Shown here: positions 51,189 through 59,800 of the stretch, one piece after another | Layout of the letters: the number at the start of each line of letters is the position of its first letter | How positions within the stretch are numbered: position 1 is the first letter of the stretch | Assembly (NCBI RefSeq): GCF_002953255.1 | Contig: NZ_CP026498.1 | Coordinates: 6,400,422 to 6,464,421, forward strand | DNA: 64,000 nucleotides | DNA from: Streptomyces sp. CB01881 | GTDB lineage: Bacteria > Actinomycetota > Actinomycetes > Streptomycetales > Streptomycetaceae | Direction of reading: 5' to 3' | Notes under the pieces: model-generated | The model's database searches: none | The model's input: the letters and a program-made list of their open reading frames with translations, nothing else | What the model was told of the DNA's origin: nothing | Made by a program: the position numbers and the translations under genes

Positions 51189-52610
51189 ATGAGCCCGGAC
51201 CTTGGCCGGCCCCCGATGGCGGTACAGAACCAGGACCTGGTGGAGAAGCGGCTCCACGAAGCCTCCCAGGCCGGCGGGGTGCGCGAGTCGCTGAAGATCG
51301 AATGGCGCAGCCAGCCGCTGCACATCGAAGTCATCGACATGCCGACCGACAGCCTGTACTACAACCCCGGAACGCACCGGATCCGCGCCCAGCGCAGCCA
51401 CGACCCGAAGCTCGACGCCACACTGGACGCCGACCCGTGGAGCCCGGAGAGCCAGGAGTACCTGCACTACCTTCTCCAGGCCAAGCCCTCGAAGACCGAC
51501 GAGACCGACCCGGACTTCTCCGAGCTGAAGAAGAGCATCAAGGAGTTCGGCCAGAACGACCCTGGCCTGATCACCCGCGAGGGAATCCTCGTCAACGGCA
51601 ACACCAGGCGTGCCGCGATGAAGGAGCTCGGCCAGCAGACCATCCGGGTCGGGGTCCTCCCCGGCGACTGCACCTGGGCGGACATCAGCACGGTCGAGCT
51701 GTCGCTCCAGCTGCGCAAGGACCACCGGCGCGACTACTCGTACATCAACCGGCTTCTCGCGATCGAGGAGCAGATCGCGCTCGGGCGGCCGCTCGGGAGC
51801 ATCGCCCACGAGTTCCGGACGACCGTCCCCGCGTGCGAACAGGACCTCTGGGTGCTCGCCTGCATCCGGGAGATGATCGACCGCAGCTCCAACGGTGGCG
51901 TCGGCCTGCGCCTGGTCGATTTCGAAGAGCACCAGGAGAAGTTGAAGGAGCTCCGCCGCCGTTACGCCAAGGAGCTGGCCGCCAACAAGCGCGAGGAGGC
52001 TGAGCTGATCAAGGAGACGCGGATGGCGGCGATGGTCCTGGGCTTCTCCAAGACCGACGTCCGCGTCATCGAAGACGACTTCCATGACAGGTACCTCGCC
52101 CAGCGGCTGCCGGACGAGCTCCGGCCTGCCGCCGCCAGTGCCCCGGTGGCGGTGGCGATCCCCGGGCTGGGCCGTTCGGTCGCGCCGGCCGAGACGGCCA
52201 AGGTGGCTACCGCGAAGGCGTTCACCGATTCGGTACTCCGTCTCAAGGCCGCCGAGGCGGCTGGCGGCAAGCTTCCCCCGGATCAGGTCAGCGCCGCGTC
52301 ACGGAGCTTCCAGGCCGCGCGTGAGGCGGTGGAGGGCGCGCTCGACCCGGCTGGCCGCGATGCCCGGCTCCGGAAGCGCAAGCGGGCAGCGCCTGACCGG
52401 CTCAACGACGCCAGCCAGGACATCGACCAGTGCATCACCGACCTGGTACTGTCCCGCGGTTCCCGCAGTCTCGACGAAGAGGCGTTCGACGAGGCGGTCC
52501 TCCAGCTCCGCGCCAGTCTGGCCAAGCTCGCCAAGGAAGCGCAGCGCAGCGTCACCGAGGCCGGAGACGGAGTCACCTGGCTGTTGAGTGCCGTACGGCA
52601 GGAGAGTTAG
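51189..52610 (+). CDS. ParB/Srx-like DNA-processing protein
   Basis: The protein has 473 residues; ATG 51189 follows GAGGAG. The segment TREGILVNGNTRRAAMKELG matches ParB/Srx folds (ParB nucleotide-binding pocket with an NGN-x-RR). The preceding FSELKKSIKEFGQNDPG also fits the ParB N-domain. The C-terminal half is helical with charged segments (LKELRRRYAKELAANKREEAEL). ParB-like proteins in defence loci are CTP or DNA-binding clamp factors or nucleases. It overlaps the helicase gene by 1 nt (TAGTG). Confidence 0.75.
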   Translation: MSPDLGRPPMAVQNQDLVEKRLHEASQAGGVRESLKIEWRSQPLHIEVIDMPTDSLYYNPGTHRIRAQRSHDPKLDATLDADPWSPESQEYLHYLLQAKPSKTDETDPDFSELKKSIKEFGQNDPGLITREGILVNGNTRRAAMKELGQQTIRVGVLPGDCTWADISTVELSLQLRKDHRRDYSYINRLLAIEEQIALGRPLGSIAHEFRTTVPACEQDLWVLACIREMIDRSSNGGVGLRLVDFEEHQEKLKELRRRYAKELAANKREEAELIKETRMAAMVLGFSKTDVRVIEDDFHDRYLAQRLPDELRPAAASAPVAVAIPGLGRSVAPAETAKVATAKAFTDSVLRLKAAEAAGGKLPPDQVSAASRSFQAAREAVEGALDPAGRDARLRKRKRAAPDRLNDASQDIDQCITDLVLSRGSRSLDEEAFDEAVLQLRASLAKLAKEAQRSVTEAGDGVTWLLSAVRQES

Positions 52611-54442
52611 TGAGCCTGACAGCAGAACCGTCTCTGCAGATCGGCTTCGACGTCACGCGCACCGCTGCTGTCCTCCGGGCAGCAGCGGGCTTCCAGAGTG
52701 AGCTCGCCAAGCTGTCACTGCGCTTCGGCAACGGCAGCATGCGGGGCCCGGTCTCGGCCGAGATCCCGCTCGACGACTTCCTCGCAAGCCTCGAGGAGCT
52801 CGGCAGCTGGCCCGCGCCAGAGAGCGTGCAGTGGGAGGAAGCTCTCGCTGAGCTGGCCGGGAGTGTCCTGGACGATGCCGACCTTGCCCAGAAGCAACTG
52901 TCGGGGGAGGCTCCCGAGCAGCCCGCCGCGGACCCGGACAACGTGCTTGGCCTCCTGGGCGAGGACTGGGAGGCCGGGCTCACCTCATTCCAGCAGCGGG
53001 ACGTGGCCCGGCTGCTGTCACTGCGGCACGGAGCCAACTTCAGCGTCCCCGGCGCCGGGAAGACGCGGACCACCATGGCAGTCTTCGCTGCCCTACGGGA
53101 ACAGCGGGAAGTCAGCCGGCTGCTGGTGGTGAGCCCGAAGTCGGCCTACGAGGCGTGGCAGACCGAGGCGGTGCTGTGCTTCCGGCAAGCTCCCCGGACC
53201 GTTGTCATGGCTGGCTCGCCCGACCCCGGTGCGGAGATCCTGATCGTCAACTACGAGCGGCTGGACCGCCAGCTGGCCGCACTGGCCGGCTGGTTGAAGG
53301 CCGGGCCCAGCATGCTCGTACTCGACGAAGCGCACCGGATGAAGCTGGGATCGCAAGGCATCTACGGCGCGGCCTGCATGGCCCTGGGGCCGCTCAGCAA
53401 GCGGCGCCTCATCCTCACCGGAACTCCTGCCCCCAACGGCGCCCGTGACCTGGAGAACCTGCTTTCGTTCGTCTGGCCCGGCCACGGGCGCCGGGTGGTC
53501 AACCGGGCCGTCGCCGGCGGCGATCTTGCCCACGCCAGCGCCGTGCTCCGGCCGCTCTACACCCGCACGACCAAGCGGGAGCTGGGGCTCCCCCCGGCCG
53601 TCACCACCATCCGGTATGTCGATATGCCCGCGCTCCACCGCGAGATCTACGACGCCCTGGCAGGGCAGTACTCGGCGCGGGCGGAGGCAGCCCGTTCCGA
53701 TTTCGAAGCACTCGGGAAGTCCATGCTCCGAATGCTGATGGCAGCAACCAGCCCGGCCCTGCTCAACCAGGGGAACAGCCTGTACGAGCCGCTTGAGTAC
53801 CGGCTTGATCCGCAGGAGGTGCCCGAGAACGCCTCACTGCAGGCTCTGCTGGCAGACCTGCCGTCGTACGAACTGTCGCCGAAGTACCAGGAGGCCCGGC
53901 ATCTGGTGGCCGAGAACGCCGCCAAGGGGCGCAAGACACTGGTCTGGGCAAGCTTCGTAAGGAGCCTGACCACCCTGGAACTCATGCTCAAGGACTTCCA
54001 GCCCGCAGTGGTCCACGGTGGTACAGCTGACCGTGACGAGCAGATCCGGAGGTTCCGGGAGGACCCTGACTGCGCAGTGCTGATCTCGAACCCGGCCACG
54101 CTGGGCGAAGGGATCAGCCTCCACCAGGTCTGCCATGACGCCGTTTACGTGGACCGGGACTTCCAGGCCGGACGGTTCCTGCAGAGCCTGGACCGGATCC
54201 ACCGCCTGGGCCTGCCTCCTGGGACCGAGACCCGGATCACGGTCCTGGCCTGCCGGGGGACGGTCGACGAAACGGTGGCCAAGCGGCTGGAGTTGAAGCT
54301 CCAGTTCATGGGACGGATCCTCGATGACCCGGCTGTCCAGCAGCTGGCCGACCTGCAGGAGGAGCCCGCCATCGCAGCGGGTATGAACATGGCCGATATT
54401 CAGGCGTTCCTGGAGCACCTCGATGCCGCAGCTGCCCGCTGA
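52610..54442 (+). CDS. SNF2-type DEAH helicase/translocase
   Basis: The protein has 610 residues from GTG 52610. Motifs: NFSVPGAGKTRTTMAV (~143-158), LLVVSPKSAYEAW (motif Ia), MLVLDEAHRMK (~235-245), LTGTPAPNGARDLENLL (motif III, ~270), then C-terminal LVWASFVRSLTTLELM, VVHGGTADRDEQIRRFR and FLQSLDRIHRLG (motif VI). All SF2 motifs look intact. SNF2-type proteins translocate on DNA, consistent with a restriction role. It precedes the nuclease-like gene, which starts within its last codons. Confidence 0.92.
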   Translation: MSLTAEPSLQIGFDVTRTAAVLRAAAGFQSELAKLSLRFGNGSMRGPVSAEIPLDDFLASLEELGSWPAPESVQWEEALAELAGSVLDDADLAQKQLSGEAPEQPAADPDNVLGLLGEDWEAGLTSFQQRDVARLLSLRHGANFSVPGAGKTRTTMAVFAALREQREVSRLLVVSPKSAYEAWQTEAVLCFRQAPRTVVMAGSPDPGAEILIVNYERLDRQLAALAGWLKAGPSMLVLDEAHRMKLGSQGIYGAACMALGPLSKRRLILTGTPAPNGARDLENLLSFVWPGHGRRVVNRAVAGGDLAHASAVLRPLYTRTTKRELGLPPAVTTIRYVDMPALHREIYDALAGQYSARAEAARSDFEALGKSMLRMLMAATSPALLNQGNSLYEPLEYRLDPQEVPENASLQALLADLPSYELSPKYQEARHLVAENAAKGRKTLVWASFVRSLTTLELMLKDFQPAVVHGGTADRDEQIRRFREDPDCAVLISNPATLGEGISLHQVCHDAVYVDRDFQAGRFLQSLDRIHRLGLPPGTETRITVLACRGTVDETVAKRLELKLQFMGRILDDPAVQQLADLQEEPAIAAGMNMADIQAFLEHLDAAAAR

Positions 54443-55310
54443 GGGGACGATGAAGGCCGCCGTGCGCTGGCTCCGTGCTCTGCGCACGGCGGACGTCGAC
54501 CGCGCCCGTGCGCTCTTCATCCACCACGACGCGTACGCGGACCTCACCCCCGACCAGTACAGCAGCGGCCTGGAGTGGCTGCTGCGGATCGGCATGGTGC
54601 CGGTCCCCCGCGCGGCGCAGGCATCCCCCGCACTGGAAGAACGATTCCTCAACCTCCAGCTGCTGGAGAAGTCCCTTGAGGCGGCCCGTCCCGACTGGAT
54701 CACCGGCGGCAACGAGGCCGCCTTCGACGGCACATGGCTGCCCGCCCCCGGCCGGGCGGTCGCCGAAGTCCTTGGTCTCAGCAACACGGATGCGGCTGCC
54801 GCTGTGGAGAAGGCCTGGCTCACCGAACGCGCACGCGTCGGAGCTGCCGGGGAGCAGGCTCTGGTGACTCTGATCGCGCGCAGCGTACATGCCGAGGTTG
54901 TCCATGTGTCGGCCTTCTCCGACCGCTTCGGATACGACATCGCGGTGGAGTCTGCTCATTCCAGAGTCCACCTGGAGGTAAAGACCACAACGAACACGAC
55001 GGGGCAGACGATCTTCCTCTCCCGTCACGAGTACGAGACCATGCGGACCGACCCCGCATGGCATCTGGTCTTCCTGCTGCTCGACGAACAGGAGCAGCTG
55101 ACGACCGTGAGCACGGTCTCCCAGGCATGGATAGCCAGGGCGGTGCCACGCGACCAGCACTCTCACGGCGCGAAGTGGGCCTCCGCCCGGCTGCCGCTCC
55201 CCCCGGCCGCTCTGACCCCGGGCATCGAGGCCTTGCACGAGTACCTGTTGCCCGGGGCACCCGCCACTCTGCTCACCGGATCCGGCCAGTCCCACGCTGT
55301 GCACGCGTAG
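54423..55310 (+). CDS. DUF3883/PD-(D/E)XK-type nuclease-like protein
   Basis: The protein has 295 residues from ATG 54423, which follows GGAG; a second ATG at 54450 is also possible. The C-terminal half has E144 (AAGEQALVTLI), D172 (RFGYDIAVES) and E185-V-K187 (RVHLEVKTTTN), the E...D...E-x-K pattern of PD-(D/E)XK nucleases of the DUF3883/NO VEIN C-terminal group. The N-terminal half is helical (VRWLRALRTADVDRARALF). It probably cuts DNA when activated by the ATPase/helicase partners. It is coupled to the helicase by a 20-nt overlap. Confidence 0.8.
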   Translation: MPQLPAEGTMKAAVRWLRALRTADVDRARALFIHHDAYADLTPDQYSSGLEWLLRIGMVPVPRAAQASPALEERFLNLQLLEKSLEAARPDWITGGNEAAFDGTWLPAPGRAVAEVLGLSNTDAAAAVEKAWLTERARVGAAGEQALVTLIARSVHAEVVHVSAFSDRFGYDIAVESAHSRVHLEVKTTTNTTGQTIFLSRHEYETMRTDPAWHLVFLLLDEQEQLTTVSTVSQAWIARAVPRDQHSHGAKWASARLPLPPAALTPGIEALHEYLLPGAPATLLTGSGQSHAVHA

Positions 55311-55453
55311 GCCGGGCCGGTTGTTGTCAGCCCCTGCTGGCACAATCAGGCAGAGCTACCAGCCAGGTACCAGCGGGTACAGCCGAACGCGCCAGACCGC
55401 CTTCGCCTCTGCGACACTTGGCTTTTGCGTGTCACAGCCAGGGAGGACGACCC

Positions 55454-56668
55454 ATGACCACCAGCGAAGAGCCGCTGACCTCAGTCGAGATCTGCGCCGG
55501 CGCTGGCGGCCAGGCGGTAGGCCTCCACAAGGCAGGCTTCAAGCATGTAGCCCTCGTCGAGATCGACAAGCACGCAGCGGCCGCGCTGGCCAAGAACGTC
55601 CGGGAGCGCGACGGGTGGGAGTGGGAACGGGAGCACGGCACCGTCCACCCGATGGACGTGAATGAATTCAAGCCTGCCGAGCACATTCCGGGTTTCGAGC
55701 ACGGAAGAATCAGCCTGCTGGCAGGCGGGGTTCCCTGCCCGCCGTTCTCGCTGGCCGGCCGCCAACTCGGCCGGGACGACGAGAGGGATCTCTTCCCGAG
55801 GATGCTCGAACTCGTCCGGGAGATCGGCCCCAAGGCCGTCATGATCGAGAATGTGCGCGGCCTTCTCCAGCCCGAGCACAAATTCGCCGGATACCGGAAG
55901 CAGATCATTTCAGAGCTTGAAGAGATGGGCTACCAGATCTGCAAGTGGGATCTGGTGGAGGCAGCAGATTACGAAGTACCCCAGCTCCGCCCGCGGGCCA
56001 TCCTGGTAGCTATCCACTCGGACTACTACGCGGAGAAGTTCGAGTGGCCGGTCGGCAATGGCAAGCAGAAGAATGTTTTCCAGGCCCTGAAGAAGAGCAT
56101 GCAGGAGCGCTACGACAGGGCGAAGAAGCTCTACCCCGAGCTGACAGAGAACCTCGAGGAGCAGCACCGGTTCTGGGAGAAGCACGCCAAGGCCGGCGGC
56201 GTCGCCCCCACTCTGGTCGGCGGTTCCAAGAAGCACGGCGGCGCTGACCTCGGGCCGACCCGGGCAAAGGCCGCCTGGAGCAAGCTCGGCGTCGACGCAA
56301 TGGGCGTAGCCAATGACGAGGACGGCGAAATCAACGTCGCCCGGGACTTGCTGAGCAAGAGCGGGCCGAAGCTTACCGTACGCCAGGCAGCCATCATCCA
56401 GGGATTCCCGGAAGACTGGCATTTCGAGGGCGGGAAGACCGCCAAATACCGGCAGGTCGGCAATGCGTTCCCGCCGCCGGTGGCAGAGGCTTTCGGAAAG
56501 AACATTGCCGCGGTCCTCAGCCTCGGCCGCCGCCCGGACAGCGAGAAGCAGGCCGCACTTCCGGCTGCTGCCGGCAACTCAGGCCTGAGCGTCGCGCATG
56601 ACGGTCCGGGCATTTCCGCGACGTTCTCTGACGACCGTGCCGATTTCCAGAGCACACCCCTCCGGTGA
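55454..56668 (+). CDS. dcm: C5 cytosine DNA methyltransferase (Dcm-like)
   Basis: The protein has 404 residues; ATG 55454 follows GGGAGG. Motif I CAGAGGQAVGLHKAG, catalytic motif IV GGVPCPPFSLAGRQLG (Cys95), motif VI ENVRG (~132-136), VIII PQLRPRAILVAI, motif IX/X GFPEDWHF and KYRQVGNAFPPPVAEAFG. All elements are present, so it should methylate cytosine at the 5 position; the recognition site is not readable. Its 3' end overlaps the convergent vsr gene by 90 nt. Confidence 0.95.
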   Translation: MTTSEEPLTSVEICAGAGGQAVGLHKAGFKHVALVEIDKHAAAALAKNVRERDGWEWEREHGTVHPMDVNEFKPAEHIPGFEHGRISLLAGGVPCPPFSLAGRQLGRDDERDLFPRMLELVREIGPKAVMIENVRGLLQPEHKFAGYRKQIISELEEMGYQICKWDLVEAADYEVPQLRPRAILVAIHSDYYAEKFEWPVGNGKQKNVFQALKKSMQERYDRAKKLYPELTENLEEQHRFWEKHAKAGGVAPTLVGGSKKHGGADLGPTRAKAAWSKLGVDAMGVANDEDGEINVARDLLSKSGPKLTVRQAAIIQGFPEDWHFEGGKTAKYRQVGNAFPPPVAEAFGKNIAAVLSLGRRPDSEKQAALPAAAGNSGLSVAHDGPGISATFSDDRADFQSTPLR

Positions 56669-57052
56669 TTCGTGCTCCCAGAACCTGAGGACCATCCAGC
56701 CCGCCGCTTCCAGCTGGGCATCCGTGTCGCGGTCCCGCTCGACGTTACGAGTGACCTTGTCTGACCAGTAGCCCGGATTGGTCCTCGGCGAGACATAGTG
56801 ATCGGGACACCCGTGCCAGTAGCAGCCGTCAACGAACACGGCCACCTTCGCCGGGCGGAAGACCAGGTCAGCCGTACGCCGGAGCCCGGGAAGCGGCCGG
56901 GCAGCGACACGGTAACGGAGGCCGTCGGCATGGACGAGCTGCCTGATCCGCATCTCCGGCTTCGTGTCGCGGCTCCGGATCGCCTGCATGTTCCGCCGGT
57001 TTGCCGCGGATGACGCCCAGGACCCCTCCGGCGGAATCCAGGTATCAGCCAT
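56579..57052 (-). CDS. vsr: Very-short-patch repair endonuclease
   Basis: The protein has 157 residues from ATG 57052. Signature blocks: NRRNMQAIRSRDTKPEMRIR, LRYRVAARPLPGLRRTADLVF, AVFVDGCYWHGCPDHY (Asp, His and zinc Cys residues) and GWMVLRFWEHE. Vsr nicks T:G mismatches that arise from deamination of 5-methylcytosine, hence its usual pairing with a Dcm gene. Here it is convergent and overlaps the 3' end of dcm by 90 nt. In R-M-linked MORC loci Vsr-like enzymes may also serve restriction. Confidence 0.95.
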   Translation of the reverse strand: MADTWIPPEGSWASSAANRRNMQAIRSRDTKPEMRIRQLVHADGLRYRVAARPLPGLRRTADLVFRPAKVAVFVDGCYWHGCPDHYVSPRTNPGYWSDKVTRNVERDRDTDAQLEAAGWMVLRFWEHESPEGCALEIGTVVRERRGNARTVMRDAQA

Positions 57053-57393
57053 TGGGCTTCCTCGTCTTGGACATCGTCTGCTGCGCTGACCTCTCTGCTC
57101 CCAGGTTAGACCGTATGAAGTGCGCTGCTTGTGTGGTTCGGGTCCGCCCCGGGGCGGGAGATTCCCGGCCCGGCGGTCCGGGCGTCAAGCCCGGAGCCGC
57201 CGCTTCGCGGTCGCTGCGCGAGCCTTGACGTCGGTCCGTCGGGCCGGAGCTTGTCCGGCGACTGTCCGGGGCGGACCCGGCAGGTGCGGGTGCGGGCCGG
57301 GCAGCAACGGTCCGGAGCCTCACACGCAAGTTGTCGCGGGTTGCCGCCTCGGTGGACCGTGGGCGGTAGTGCCGCAATTGCGGGAGGCACCGG
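57053..57393. other. 341-bp stretch left of the transposase remnant (possible IS110 left end)
   Basis: GC-rich, with inverted segments GGTCCGCCCC (near 57142) and GGGGCGGACC (near 57269). IS110 elements keep a structured non-coding RNA in the DNA before the transposase, and this region could be its left end. No gene or clear border was found. Confidence 0.4.
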
Positions 57394-57657
57394 ATGTATA
57401 CCGAGCGTACTGCTGTCGGGCTGGACGTTCACGCCCGATCCACCATGGCCTGGGCCCTGGACGGCGTCACTGGTGAGGTCTTCACCGAACGCCTGGTCCC
57501 CGCCCCGGTACGCCAGCGCGGCGAGCAGGGCAACCGTCGGCTCCACCAGCGCTGGGCGGCCCTGGACGCGCGTCGCAAACGCTCCACCATCGCCGTGGTC
57601 GCCGTCGCCAGGGAAATGTCCGGCTGGTGCTGGAGTCTGGCGACCATGGATCCCTGA
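57394..57657 (+). pseudogene. IS110-family transposase with in-frame internal deletion
   Basis: The frame has 87 codons. The first ~36 residues match the N-terminus of IS110 transposases (TAVGLDVHARSTMAWALDG, then TGEVFTERLVPAP). It then jumps to the C-terminal end seen in family members (GNRRLHQRWAALDARRK, IAVVAVAREMSGWCWSL). Roughly 300 middle residues, with the remaining catalytic acids and the serine region, are gone. It cannot be active. It marks the edge of the defence island. Confidence 0.8.
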
Positions 57658-57991
57658 CCACCACCCCGTCCGCCCACAGACCGGCTGGTGGGAGCCGCCG
57701 CCGGCGGTGCAGCGCGAGGAACGATCCGCGTCGGCCCTATGAGCAGTCTGCCGAACACGCAGGCCACGCCCGATAGTTAGACAAGCGACCCGTTCCCGAC
57801 GCACAACCGGTCATGCGGTAGCCAACCCGCGCATATCAGGCTGACCGCGCGTCGCCGCCACCACACGCACCCAAGCGGGCTCCCACCAGCCGTCATCGCT
57901 TCACCGTCGCACCCTCGCCCCCACCGAGGGTGCGACCAACCATGCACCACTTGACAAAACGCCCTACATATCAGGGCCCACGGCCCGGCCG
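57658..57991. other. 334-bp stretch right of the transposase remnant (possible IS110 right end)
   Basis: No gene. A 12-bp stem (57906-57917 with 57925-57936) is followed by ACTTGACAAAACGCC near 57950-57964, which looks like the promoter-like right end of actinobacterial IS110 elements. The exact border is not clear. Confidence 0.4.
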
Positions 57992-58441
57992 TTAGTCCTG
58001 CCGTTCCAGGTGCCACCACTGGGTCGGGGAGTCGGCGTCCTCGCGCTGTTCGACGGGGGCGCCGGGGGTGGGGGCGGCGCTGAGGGGCTTGCCGCTGATG
58101 AAGCTGGTGAGGGTGTAGGTGCCGGGAGCGTCCAGGTGGTGTTCGAGGAGCCACTCCTGGGCGCCGAAGGCGTTGGCGGACCACTGCTGGATGGGCACGC
58201 CGTCGTCCGTGGAGGCGCCGGTGACGTCCAGGCGCTTGCCGCTGCCGACGTTCTCGAAGTGGTAGAGGGCGCCGCCGGGGTGGACGGCGGTGAGGTGCCA
58301 GAGCTGGGCGTCCGAGCCGTCGTCCGCGCCCAGCCGGACTTTGGCGCCGCTGCGGCGGCTCCCGTCGGCGACCTCCAGCAGCAGGCCGCTGCCGACGTTG
58401 CGCACCCGGTAGGGGCCGTCCGTGATCACGTGGTCAGTCAC
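57992..58441 (-). CDS. Ricin-type beta-trefoil lectin-like protein
   Basis: The protein has 149 residues, with no signal peptide. It contains three similar repeats of ricin-B type: RVRNVGSGLLLEVADGS, FENVGSGKRLDVTGAST and LTSFISGKPLSAAPTP, with QW-type ends (AQLWHLTA, QQWSANAF, TQWWHLERQ). The trefoil binds carbohydrates; lack of a secretion signal leaves its site of action open. It overlaps the LtrA-like gene by 8 nt. Confidence 0.8.
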   Translation of the reverse strand: MTDHVITDGPYRVRNVGSGLLLEVADGSRRSGAKVRLGADDGSDAQLWHLTAVHPGGALYHFENVGSGKRLDVTGASTDDGVPIQQWSANAFGAQEWLLEHHLDAPGTYTLTSFISGKPLSAAPTPGAPVEQREDADSPTQWWHLERQD

Positions 58442-59606
58442 GGGGTGAGTCTGCCACCGGGCGCCGCCATGCCTCGTACCCGAAGGCCGCCGCGAGGACG
58501 CCCGCCGTCGCGGCCACCTCGGCCAGCGCGGAGACGCCGGTGCCCAGCGGGACCACCGCCACCAGCAGGGCGGCCGCGGCGAGCCGGGGCAGGTTGGGGG
58601 TGAGCGCGAAGGTGCGGCGGACGGCGGTGTTGACGGTGAGGAAGAGCGCGACGCCGCCCGCCAGTGCGGCGGCCTGGGCCAGGGTGATCGGGGCGTCGGG
58701 GTGGGCGACGGCGGACTTCACGCCGGCGGCGAAGAGCAGGACGCCGAGCAGCAGCCCGTAGTGGCCGAGGTTGTAGACGGAGACCGCGAGCTGGTTGCGG
58801 CGGTACGAGGGGAGCGCGGCCATGTGGTGTTCGGCGCGGGTGTCGTCGTCGCGGCCGAAGTACGCCCACCAGAGGCCCACGCAGACGGTGAGGCTGAGCA
58901 CGGCGACGGCGGTCAGCGCGAGGCTGAGGTCGGCGGTGCCGGCGCCGACGCCGATGGCGATCACCGACTCGCCGAACGCGATGATCACGATCAGCCCGTG
59001 GCGTTCGACGAAGTGGTCGGCGCGGAGCTGGAACTGCGGCAGGTCGACCAGCCTGGGTATCGCGAACTGCAGGGCGAAGGCGGCGGCCCAGAGGGTGAGT
59101 TGGGCGGTGCCGGTGAGGTAGCCGCCGGCCACCACCAGGGCGGTGTTGACCAGGTTGAGCCCGCCCATCCGCAGCACCGGTCCGAGCGCCACCCCGGAGG
59201 CGGCGAACATGCCGGTGTGCACGGCGACCACCAGCAGGTACGCCCAGCCGAAGGCGACGCCGCTGCCCTCGAAGGCGTGCGGGACGGAGAGCGAGATCAC
59301 CAGGAAGCCGGCCATCGCGAGCAGCAGCAGGCCGCGGCGGCCGTGGTTGCTGGGCGGCATCGCGTTGGTCAGCCAGATGAACGCGTCGTACATCCACCAG
59401 ATCACCGCCAGCATCACCACGACCTGTGCGAGTCCCCCCAGGTCGAGGTGGTGGACCAGGCTTCCGGTGAGCTGGGTGACGGTGAAGACGAAGACGAGGT
59501 CGAGGAAGAGTTCGAGCGGGGACGCCCGCAGAGCGGGTTCCTCCGAGGCCACGGAGGGGGCCGACAGGGCACGAGTGACGGTCACCCGCGCGAGTATGCG
59601 GTACAC
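58434..59606 (-). CDS. Low temperature requirement protein A (LtrA)-like membrane protein
   Basis: The protein has 390 residues, or 383 from GTG 59585. The N-terminal signature PLELFLDLVFVFTVTQL is characteristic of LtrA. About 10-12 hydrophobic segments follow (for example VVVMLAVIWWMYDAFIW, LLLLAMAGFLVISLS, HGLIVIIAFGESVIAIGVG, with FGESVIAIG being a conserved block). It is an integral membrane protein of unknown activity. It is coupled with the lectin gene. Start choice is uncertain. Confidence 0.85.
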   Translation of the reverse strand: MYRILARVTVTRALSAPSVASEEPALRASPLELFLDLVFVFTVTQLTGSLVHHLDLGGLAQVVVMLAVIWWMYDAFIWLTNAMPPSNHGRRGLLLLAMAGFLVISLSVPHAFEGSGVAFGWAYLLVVAVHTGMFAASGVALGPVLRMGGLNLVNTALVVAGGYLTGTAQLTLWAAAFALQFAIPRLVDLPQFQLRADHFVERHGLIVIIAFGESVIAIGVGAGTADLSLALTAVAVLSLTVCVGLWWAYFGRDDDTRAEHHMAALPSYRRNQLAVSVYNLGHYGLLLGVLLFAAGVKSAVAHPDAPITLAQAAALAGGVALFLTVNTAVRRTFALTPNLPRLAAAALLVAVVPLGTGVSALAEVAATAGVLAAAFGYEAWRRPVADSPRD

Positions 59607-59800
59607 CGCCCGGCCCGTGCGCGCGTTTTCCGACTATCGGACCGCCGTTGCTCACCACACCCGCCCACCCCACTCCGCGCACACCGCCACACCTCACCCG
59701 TGCACACCACACCCCAGCCACGTCCCAGCCACGTCCCAGCCGCGCCCCACCCGCGCCCCGGCCGGACGCCCCGTCAGGGCGGGCGCCTATGCTGCGGCGA

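Noticed and set aside
57777..58184. Minus-strand frame right of the IS110 remnant
   Set aside because: Overlaps the lectin gene in another frame and crosses the hairpin; shadow composition.
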